The notes below the pieces were generated by a model. It was not told the origin of the DNA and made no database searches. It worked only from the letters and a program-made list of their open reading frames with translations. This document shows, one piece after another, positions 37,346 to 43,649 of a stretch of 43,649 bases of DNA. Origin of the DNA: SIG565 sp045590755 (GTDB taxonomy: Bacteria; Bacillota; Clostridia; Oscillospirales; Acutalibacteraceae). Each line of letters starts with the position of its first letter. The first letter of the stretch is position 1. The position numbers were made by a program, and so were the translations under genes. The stretch lies in NCBI GenBank assembly GCA_045590755.1, contig JAZNRP010000001.1, positions 1 through 43,649 of the forward strand. Direction: 5' to 3'.

Positions 37346-39538
37346 ATGTTCGAAAACTACAAGGTTTATGAAACCGAACTTGCCGGCAGACCGCTTAAAA
37401 TCGAAACCGGCAAAATGGCTCAACTTGCTAATGCGGCAGTTTTAGCATCCTACGGTGAAACACAGGTGCTTTGTACTGTAACTGCATCTGCAAAGCCGCG
37501 CGAAGGTGTGGACTTTTTCCCGTTATCAGTTGACTATGAAGAAAAAATGTATGCGGTAGGCCGTTTCCCCGGCTCCTTTACACGCCGTGAAGGTAAGGCT
37601 ACTGACAAGGCTGTATTGGCAGGCAGATGTATTGACCGCCCGATTAGACCGCTTTTCCCGAAGGATATGCGAAACGATTGCTCGGTTGTTGCAACCGTTA
37701 TGTCGGTTGAGCCTGACTGCTCACCCGAAGTTGCCGCGGCAATCGGTGTATCAACAGCAATTGCTATTTCCGATATTCCCTGGGCAGGCCCCATTTCCAG
37801 CGTTGAAGTTGGCCTTGTTGATGGCGAAATCGTTATCAACCCGAATCTTGAGCAGCGTGCAAAATCAGCGCTTGATTTAACAGTATCTTCAACTGCTGAT
37901 TTGGTTGCTATGATTGAAGCGGGCGGTGACGAAATTCCCGACGATGTTATGTTTGACGCTATTATGAAAGGTCACGAAGTAAACAAGGAAGTTGTTAAAT
38001 TTATAAACTCAATCGTTGCCGAAATCGGCAAACCGAAGTTTGAGTTTGAATCTAACGACCCAGACCCCGCTATTATGGCAGAAATTGAAGAATTCTGCAT
38101 TGAGGATGTAAAGAAAGCGCTTGATACCGATGATAAATTAGTTCGCGATGCGGCTTTACTTCCTATCTACAACGCAGTTCACGAAAAGTTTGATGAGCGT
38201 TTTGACGGCAACGAAGCTAAGCTTGATGAGATTATGTATCTTGTACAGAAGCATGTTGTACGCGATTGGCTTAAAAATGAAAAGAAGCGTGTTGACGGAC
38301 GCGGTATCGATGAAATCCGTCCCTTGAATGCACAGGTCGACCTGCTCTCCCGTGTTCACGGCTCAGGTATGTTCACCCGTGGACAGACTCAGGTTTTATC
38401 GGTTGCTACCTTGGCATCAGTTAGTGATGCTCAGAAGCTTGACGGACTTGATGAAGAAACCGAAAAGAGATATATTCACCACTACAATTTCCCGTCCTAC
38501 TCGGTTGGTGAAACCAAGCCATCTCGTGGACCTGGTAGACGCGAAATCGGTCACGGCGCATTGGCAGAACGCGCTTTAATTCCCGTTCTTCCGAGTGTTG
38601 AAGAATTCCCCTATGCTATTCGTGTTGTCAGCGAAGTTCTTTCAAGTAACGGTTCAACTTCACAGGCTTCAATCTGCGGCTCTACATTAGCGCTTATGGC
38701 TGCAGGTGTTCCGATTAAGGCTCCCGTTGCAGGTATTTCTTGTGGTCTTATCACAGGTGATGACGGCGTTTACGGCGACTTTATGACAATGGTAGATATT
38801 CAGGGTCTTGAAGACTTCTATGGCGATATGGACTTTAAGGTTGCGGGCACCAAAAAGGGTATCACCGCAATCCAGATGGACTTAAAGGTACACGGCTTAA
38901 CACCCGAAATCATTAAAGAAGCATTTGCTAAGACAAACAAGGCTCGCAACTATATTCTTGATGATATTATGTTGCCTGTAATTTCTGAGCCGAGAGCAGA
39001 GCTTTCCAAGTACGCTCCCAAAATGCTCACAACCGTTATCAGCCCCGACAAGATAGGTGATGTTATCGGTAAGCAGGGCAAGGTAATTCAGTCAATTCAG
39101 GAGCAGTGTGAATGTACAATCAATATTGAAGAAGACGGACATGTATTTATTGCCGCTATTGATATTGAAAAGGCAAAGCAGGCTGTTATGATTATTGAAA
39201 CCATCGCTAACGACCCCGAAATCGGCGCCGTTTACAGCGGTAAGGTAACAAGAATTATGAATTTCGGCGCATTTGTTGAAATTGCACCCGGAAAAGAAGG
39301 TCTTGTTCATATAAGCAAGCTTGATGTAAAGCGTGTTGAAAAGGTAGAAGATGTTGTGGCTGTTGGCGACCAGGTAATCGTTAAGGTAACCGAAATCGAC
39401 GACCAGGGCAGAATAAACCTTTCTCGTCGCGATGCACTTGTTGAAATCAACGGTGCAGTGGTAGAAGAAGGCGCAGATGACGGCGTGGCAGACAAGAAGC
39501 CCCAGCGTCGCGGCTTCCGTAACAAAAAGCGTGACTAA
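37346..39538 (+). CDS. pnp: Polyribonucleotide nucleotidyltransferase (PNPase)
   Basis: PNPase (730 residues) degrades RNA 3' to 5' by phosphorolysis as a trimer. Two RNase PH-like halves are seen: the first from ETELAGRPLKIETGKMAQLAN, with GRFPGSFTRREGKATD; the second around VDGRGIDEIRPLNAQVDLLSRVHGSGMFTRGQTQVL with SEVLSSNGSTSQASICGSTLAL. A KH domain (SPDKIGDVIGKQGKVIQSIQ) and an S1 domain (GAVYSGKVTRIMNFGAFVEIAPGKEGLVHIS) follow, and a basic tail ends RRGFRNKKRD. AAGGAGGT precedes the ATG. A long leader hairpin suggests autoregulation. Confidence 0.97.
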   Translation: MFENYKVYETELAGRPLKIETGKMAQLANAAVLASYGETQVLCTVTASAKPREGVDFFPLSVDYEEKMYAVGRFPGSFTRREGKATDKAVLAGRCIDRPIRPLFPKDMRNDCSVVATVMSVEPDCSPEVAAAIGVSTAIAISDIPWAGPISSVEVGLVDGEIVINPNLEQRAKSALDLTVSSTADLVAMIEAGGDEIPDDVMFDAIMKGHEVNKEVVKFINSIVAEIGKPKFEFESNDPDPAIMAEIEEFCIEDVKKALDTDDKLVRDAALLPIYNAVHEKFDERFDGNEAKLDEIMYLVQKHVVRDWLKNEKKRVDGRGIDEIRPLNAQVDLLSRVHGSGMFTRGQTQVLSVATLASVSDAQKLDGLDEETEKRYIHHYNFPSYSVGETKPSRGPGRREIGHGALAERALIPVLPSVEEFPYAIRVVSEVLSSNGSTSQASICGSTLALMAAGVPIKAPVAGISCGLITGDDGVYGDFMTMVDIQGLEDFYGDMDFKVAGTKKGITAIQMDLKVHGLTPEIIKEAFAKTNKARNYILDDIMLPVISEPRAELSKYAPKMLTTVISPDKIGDVIGKQGKVIQSIQEQCECTINIEEDGHVFIAAIDIEKAKQAVMIIETIANDPEIGAVYSGKVTRIMNFGAFVEIAPGKEGLVHISKLDVKRVEKVEDVVAVGDQVIVKVTEIDDQGRINLSRRDALVEINGAVVEEGADDGVADKKPQRRGFRNKKRD

Positions 39539-39541
39539 TTA

Positions 39542-39570
39542 AAAACCGCCCGAAAGGGCGGTTTTGTTTT
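39542..39570 (+). terminator. Terminator of pnp
   Basis: AAAACCGCCC (39542-39551), GAAA, GGGCGGTTTT (39556-39565), then GTTTT. Confidence 0.93.
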
Positions 39571-39592
39571 GAAAAAGTTAACAAATTTCCCC

Positions 39593-39621
39593 TTGATATT
39601 AAATGAAATTCGCCGTATAAT
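39593..39621 (+). promoter_or_regulatory. Promoter of the heterodimeric ABC exporter
   Basis: TTGATA (39593-39598), 17 bp, TATAAT (39616-39621). Confidence 0.8.
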
Positions 39622-39659
39622 ATTTGGTAATGATTAACAAAGAAGGAACAAAGTAGAAA

Positions 39660-41399
39660 ATGATAAAAAGATTAGCAAAAAGTATTCGTGAATATAAAGC
39701 CCCCAGTATTATAACCTTAATTTTAATGGTGGGTGAAGCGGGTATTGAATGTTTAATACCCTTTATTACGGCAAATTTAATTAACAGTATAAGTAGCGGA
39801 GCAACGGTTGCCGAAATAGCAAAGGTTGGCGCACTGCTTGTATTAATGGCGGTAATATCGCTCGCTTGCGGCGGAATTGCCGGCTTTACCTGTGCTAAAG
39901 CATCATCTGGCTTTGCAAAGAATTTGCGCCAAGATTTATTTTCGGCGGTGCAGTCCTTTTCGTTTGAAAACATCGATAAGTTTTCGTCGTCGTCTCTGGT
40001 AACCCGCCTTACAACCGATGTTACCAATGTGCAGATGTCTTATATGATGCTTATTCGTACGGCAATTCGCAGTCCGCTTATGTTTATTTTCTCAATTACT
40101 ATGGCATACACTATGGGCGGCTCCTTGGCCACCACCTTTGTTGTGGTTGTGCCAATTCTTGCCTTTGGCTTGATAATGGTGGCACGAAAAGCGATGCCGG
40201 CCTTCCGCCGCGTGTTCAAAAAGTACGATAGGTTAAACGAATCTATTGAAGAAAATGTTATGGGAATCCGCGTTGTTAAGGGATTTTCCCGAGAAAATTA
40301 TGAAAAACAAAAGTTTAACACCGCCGCCGATGATATTTGCGGCGATTTTACCAAGGCTGAACGCATAGTTGCCTTTAATATGCCGCTTATGCAGTTTTGC
40401 AGCTACTTTAATATGGCGTTTGTACTGCTTGTCGGCTCTATGATGGCAATTACTTCACGCGGCACTACAGTAAATGTGGGGCAGATATCGGCAATGCTTA
40501 CCTACGGTATGCAGATACTTATGTCACTCATGATGCTCTCGATGATATATGTAATGCTTACTATGTCACTTGAAAGTATGAAGCGTATATGCGAGGTGCT
40601 TGAAGAAACCCCCGCTATAGTATCTCCAGAAGACACAGATAAAACCGTACTTGACGGCTCGGTTGATTTTATAAATGTATCGCATTCATATGCAAGAAAT
40701 AAAAACAATTTATCTCTTAAAAACATTAATCTTCATATAGAATCCGGTATGACGGTAGGCATTATCGGTGGTACGGGTTCGAGTAAATCAACCCTTACCC
40801 AGCTTATACCGCGCCTTTACGATGTAAATGAAGGCGAGGTAAGGGTTGGCGGCGTAAATGTCAAGGAATATAATATAAAGATATTGCGCGATGCCGTGTC
40901 CTTTGTGCTGCAGAAAAATCAGCTTTTCTCGGGCACAATCAAGGAAAACTTGCGTTGGGGTGACGAAAACGCTACCGATGAGCAGATAATTGAAGCCTGC
41001 AAAATGGCAAACGCCGATGAATTTATAAAATCATTCCCTGATGGGTACGATACCTATATTGAACAGGGCGGCACCAATGTATCGGGCGGTCAAAGACAGC
41101 GCCTTTGTATTGCACGCGCTCTGCTTAAAAGGCCCAAAATACTTATTCTGGACGACTCAACAAGCGCGGTTGATACAAGAACAGATGCCAGTATTCGCGC
41201 AGAGCTTCGCAAATTCATCCCTGAAACAACAAAAATTATTATTGCGCAGAGGATTTCGTCTGTTATGGATGCCGATATGATTGTCGTTATGGACGGCGGC
41301 GAAATTTCTGCGGTAGGAACACATAAAGAGTTGCTTATCAGTAGTGAAATCTACAAAGAAGTTTACGAGCAGCAAATTCACACAGGGGAGGATGAGTAA
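39660..41399 (+). CDS. ABC exporter half-transporter with degenerate catalytic site
   Basis: A 579-residue fused membrane-ATPase half-transporter (six helices in about 1-310, ATPase from about 345). Walker A is GGTGSSKST (370-378), with Ser where Gly is usual before Lys; the signature VSGGQRQRL is intact; the base after Walker B is Asp instead of Glu (LILDDSTSAVD, about 493-503). Such a half contributes the good signature but not the catalytic glutamate, as in heterodimeric BmrC/BmrD or TM287/288 exporters of drugs or lipids. The partner begins 1 bp after its stop. Confidence 0.92.
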   Translation: MIKRLAKSIREYKAPSIITLILMVGEAGIECLIPFITANLINSISSGATVAEIAKVGALLVLMAVISLACGGIAGFTCAKASSGFAKNLRQDLFSAVQSFSFENIDKFSSSSLVTRLTTDVTNVQMSYMMLIRTAIRSPLMFIFSITMAYTMGGSLATTFVVVVPILAFGLIMVARKAMPAFRRVFKKYDRLNESIEENVMGIRVVKGFSRENYEKQKFNTAADDICGDFTKAERIVAFNMPLMQFCSYFNMAFVLLVGSMMAITSRGTTVNVGQISAMLTYGMQILMSLMMLSMIYVMLTMSLESMKRICEVLEETPAIVSPEDTDKTVLDGSVDFINVSHSYARNKNNLSLKNINLHIESGMTVGIIGGTGSSKSTLTQLIPRLYDVNEGEVRVGGVNVKEYNIKILRDAVSFVLQKNQLFSGTIKENLRWGDENATDEQIIEACKMANADEFIKSFPDGYDTYIEQGGTNVSGGQRQRLCIARALLKRPKILILDDSTSAVDTRTDASIRAELRKFIPETTKIIIAQRISSVMDADMIVVMDGGEISAVGTHKELLISSEIYKEVYEQQIHTGEDE

Positions 41400-41400
41400 T

Positions 41401-43332
41401 ATGGCAATGAACACAAAAAACTCACCTGCCAATATGCGACCGCAGGGCAAAAAGCTTAATCCCAAAACCCTTGGCAGAACGGTAAAAATGCTTTTCGGGT
41501 ATTACCCCGTGTTAGCACCCGTTACCTGTGTTTGTATTCTTTTTTCGGCCGTGGCATCGGCAATACCTGGACTTTTTATTCAACAGGTAATTGAAGCTAT
41601 ACAAAAATGGCAGTCTACGGGCGACTGGGCATCCGCAAAGCCCGAAATAGTATCAAAGGTATTAATTCTTATATCGCTCTATGTTTTATCAATCATAGCA
41701 ATAACAATTCATACACAGCTTATGGCGTTCATAACACAGGGCTTCCTTAAAAAGATGCGCTGCACTATGTTCGAGCGTATGCAGAATCTGCCTATAAAGT
41801 ATTTTGATACCAATAAGCACGGCGATATTATGAGCCGCTATACAAACGATATTGATACTCTGCGTCAGCTTGTGTCACAGTCGCTGCCGTCACTTTTGCA
41901 GTCGGCATCAATTGCACTCTGCGTTTTCAGTATTATGCTCTATTTCAGCGTTTGGCTCACACTTGTTGCCGTTATCGGTATTATGCTTATATCGCTCATC
42001 ACCAAAAAGGTAGGCGGCGGAAGCGCAAAATACTTTATGCGTCAACAAAAGGCAGTGGGTAAAACAGAAGGCTTTATTCAGGAAATGATGAACGGCCAAA
42101 GGGTTGTAAAGGTTTTCTGCCACGAAGACGAATGCACTGAAGAGTTTGAAAAAATCAATAATCAGCTTTATAACGATGCTTACCGCGCCCACGCGTATGC
42201 TAATATGCTGGGACCGATTAATATGAATATCGGTAATATACTGTATGTTTGTATTGCCGTTGTCGGCGGTATTCTTGTTGTATCTAACGCGCCCAATTTG
42301 TCGCTTTCAGGTATGCCTATAGGCGTTAGCATTGTAGTGCCGTTTCTTAATATGGTAAAGCAGTTTACTGCCAATGTAAATCAGGCGACTCAACAGATAA
42401 ATTCCATTGTTATGGGTATGGCGGGAGCCGAGCGTATATTTGAGCTTATGGACGAGAAGCCCGAAACCGACGACGGCTATGTAACGCTTGTAAACTGTAA
42501 AATAGATAAGGACGGCAATATTACCGAGTGTGAAGAGCGTACAGGTATGTGGGCGTGGCGCCATCCGCACCACGACGGAACACTTACCTATACAAAGGTT
42601 TTGGGCGATGTGCGCCTTTTCGATGTTGATTTTGGTTATACAGAAGACAAAACCGTGCTTCATAATGTATCGGTTTATGCAGAGCCGGGGCAAAAGGTTG
42701 CCTTTGTTGGCGCTACGGGTGCAGGTAAAACAACCATAACCAACCTTATTAACCGCTTTTATGATATTGCCGATGGTAAAATCAGATACGACGGCATTAA
42801 CATTAATAAAATTAAGAAATCGGATTTACGCCGTTCGCTCGGCATAGTGCTTCAGGACACAAATCTGTTTACCGGAACTGTGATAGAAAACATCCGTTAC
42901 GGCAGACTTGATGCAACAGATGATGAGTGTATTGCGGCGGCAAAGCTTGTCGGCGCCGATGACTTTATTTCGAAACTGCCAAACGGCTATAATACCTGTC
43001 TTTCGGGTAACGGCGCTAATATTTCTCAAGGACAGCGTCAATTAATAGCCATAGCCCGTGCCGCAGTTGCCGACCCGCCCGTTATGATAATGGACGAAGC
43101 AACATCTTCAATTGATACCCGTACCGAAGCTATCGTTCAACGCGGTATGGACAAATTAATGGAAGGCAGAACGGTGTTCGTTATTGCTCACCGCCTATCA
43201 ACCGTTAGAAATTCAGATGTTATAATGGTATTAGATAAGGGCAGAATAATCGAGCGCGGTAACCACGAAAAACTAATGAGCGAAAAGGGAACCTACTATC
43301 AGCTTTATACAGGCGCCTTTGAACTTGATTAA
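41401..43332 (+). CDS. ABC exporter half-transporter, catalytically competent partner
   Basis: A 643-residue partner of the preceding gene. A basic Asn/Pro-rich N-terminus (1-30) precedes six helices; the ATPase has a canonical Walker A GATGAGKTT (about 436-444), an altered signature ISQGQRQL, and a canonical Walker B with Glu (MIMDEATSSIDTRTE). It also has an insertion of about 45 residues just before the ATPase (about 360-405) with WAWRHPHHDG (384-393). Together the two halves make one complete and one degenerate ATP site. GGGAGG precedes the ATG at 41401; a longer frame inside the first gene is not used. Confidence 0.93.
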   Translation: MAMNTKNSPANMRPQGKKLNPKTLGRTVKMLFGYYPVLAPVTCVCILFSAVASAIPGLFIQQVIEAIQKWQSTGDWASAKPEIVSKVLILISLYVLSIIAITIHTQLMAFITQGFLKKMRCTMFERMQNLPIKYFDTNKHGDIMSRYTNDIDTLRQLVSQSLPSLLQSASIALCVFSIMLYFSVWLTLVAVIGIMLISLITKKVGGGSAKYFMRQQKAVGKTEGFIQEMMNGQRVVKVFCHEDECTEEFEKINNQLYNDAYRAHAYANMLGPINMNIGNILYVCIAVVGGILVVSNAPNLSLSGMPIGVSIVVPFLNMVKQFTANVNQATQQINSIVMGMAGAERIFELMDEKPETDDGYVTLVNCKIDKDGNITECEERTGMWAWRHPHHDGTLTYTKVLGDVRLFDVDFGYTEDKTVLHNVSVYAEPGQKVAFVGATGAGKTTITNLINRFYDIADGKIRYDGININKIKKSDLRRSLGIVLQDTNLFTGTVIENIRYGRLDATDDECIAAAKLVGADDFISKLPNGYNTCLSGNGANISQGQRQLIAIARAAVADPPVMIMDEATSSIDTRTEAIVQRGMDKLMEGRTVFVIAHRLSTVRNSDVIMVLDKGRIIERGNHEKLMSEKGTYYQLYTGAFELD

Positions 43333-43359
43333 ACCTATATATACATTATATATATAACG

Positions 43360-43394
43360 CACACCCCGTAGAAAAACTATGGGGTGTGTTTTTT
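43360..43394 (+). terminator. Terminator of the ABC exporter operon
   Basis: CACACCCCGTAG (43360-43371), loop AAAAA, CTATGGGGTGTG (43377-43388) with one G-T pair, then six T. Bases 43395-43488 hold only A-rich sequence and no gene. Confidence 0.92.
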
Positions 43395-43488
43395 ATGTGA
43401 AAAATAGTGGAAAAAGACACCTGACACCCCAATATATTGTGCATAAAAAACAAACCAAAAAAAATATCAAAAAAAGTGAAAAAAAGGC

Positions 43489-43517
43489 TTGACAAAAGGG
43501 TTTCTGTTTGGTATTAT
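43489..43517 (+). promoter_or_regulatory. Strong promoter, probably of an rRNA operon
   Basis: TTGACA (43489-43494), 17 bp, TATTAT (43512-43517) with TG extension, preceded by an A-rich stretch (43441-43485) of the kind that acts as an upstream element at stable-RNA promoters. Confidence 0.8.
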
Positions 43518-43523
43518 TATTGA

Positions 43524-43649
43524 GCGCCCAAAAAACAGGGGTGCAAAATGGACCTTGAAAATTAAACAACGACAATAATAAGGACCCGACAATTCTTAAG
43601 AGAAATCGAGAGAGTAAACAAGGACAAAAGATACGTCAGTATCGAAAAA
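43524..43649 (+). other. Probable 5' leader of a 16S rRNA precursor
   Basis: The stretch has no reading frame with a binding site but contains GACCTTGAAAATTAAACAA (43551-43569), close to the boxA/processing-stem sequence in clostridial rRNA leaders, then ACAATAATAAGGACCCGACA and a small hairpin GATAC/GTATC (about 43630-43644). The 16S gene would begin beyond the window. Confidence 0.65.

Noticed and set aside
41344..41400. Second ABC half-transporter starting inside the first gene
   Set aside because: The ATG at 41401 has GGGAGG at good distance; the upstream residues are only the alternate frame of the first gene.

Overview
This window is the chromosomal replication-origin neighbourhood of a low-GC, spore-forming Firmicute. 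It is most likely an uncultured Clostridia member of the Oscillospiraceae/Ruminococcaceae type; this assignment rests on gene content and codon/AT style, not on a database match. The main anchor is the order dnaA-dnaN-S4 protein-recF-remB-gyrB-gyrA (12333-21009), which is classical for Firmicutes. The sporulation genes spoIIID, spoVB and spoVAE, and near-consensus sigma-A promoters with 17-bp spacers, fit this.

Layout. 1-58: the start of a minus-strand gene, possibly a transposase, whose ribosome binding site is buried in a 14-bp hairpin. 235-1881: spoIIID and a CapA-like phosphoesterase. 1919-3870: a small accessory islet with a 130-bp palindromic repeat, a divergent SLOG/ribbon-helix-helix pair, a two-gene XRE operon with its own palindromes, a nested array of hairpins, and a 19-bp direct repeat of the tRNA-Glu 3' end. 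3869-4025: tRNA-Glu and tRNA-Met. 4107-5381: a DUF1015 protein. 5562-10932: a five-gene ABC export operon (GldA/GldF/GldG-like, DUF4340, SGNH hydrolase). 10969-12064: an aldose epimerase and tRNA-Arg(ACG).

12105-21009: the origin and replication-initiation genes. The dnaA-dnaN gap carries tandem TTATTAACA-type 9-mers, a C tract and a CTA triplet run, which fits a bacterial unwinding region with non-standard DnaA boxes. 21033-25599: CPBP protease, a second ABC exporter, tadA and a QueG-like reductase, all close-packed behind gyrA. 25596-30252: spoVB, rarA and two PH-domain membrane proteins. 30292-32413: spoVAE, parA and parB. Four parS-like palindromes lie between 26593 and 32438. 32486-36665: rsmA, an unrecognised protein, a U32 protein and zapA. 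36937-39538: rpsO and pnp, each with a structured leader. 39660-43332: a heterodimeric ABC exporter. 43489-43649: a consensus promoter and leader that look like the start of an rRNA operon whose 16S gene lies beyond the window.

Most of the window is core housekeeping. The signals most worth following are the unusual origin (variant DnaA boxes beside a DnaA with a changed recognition loop), the parS cluster, the nested hairpin array next to a duplicated tRNA end, the long hairpin in front of pnp, and the sporulation-type promoters of spoIIID and spoVAE. I did not find a convincing new defence or biosynthetic system.
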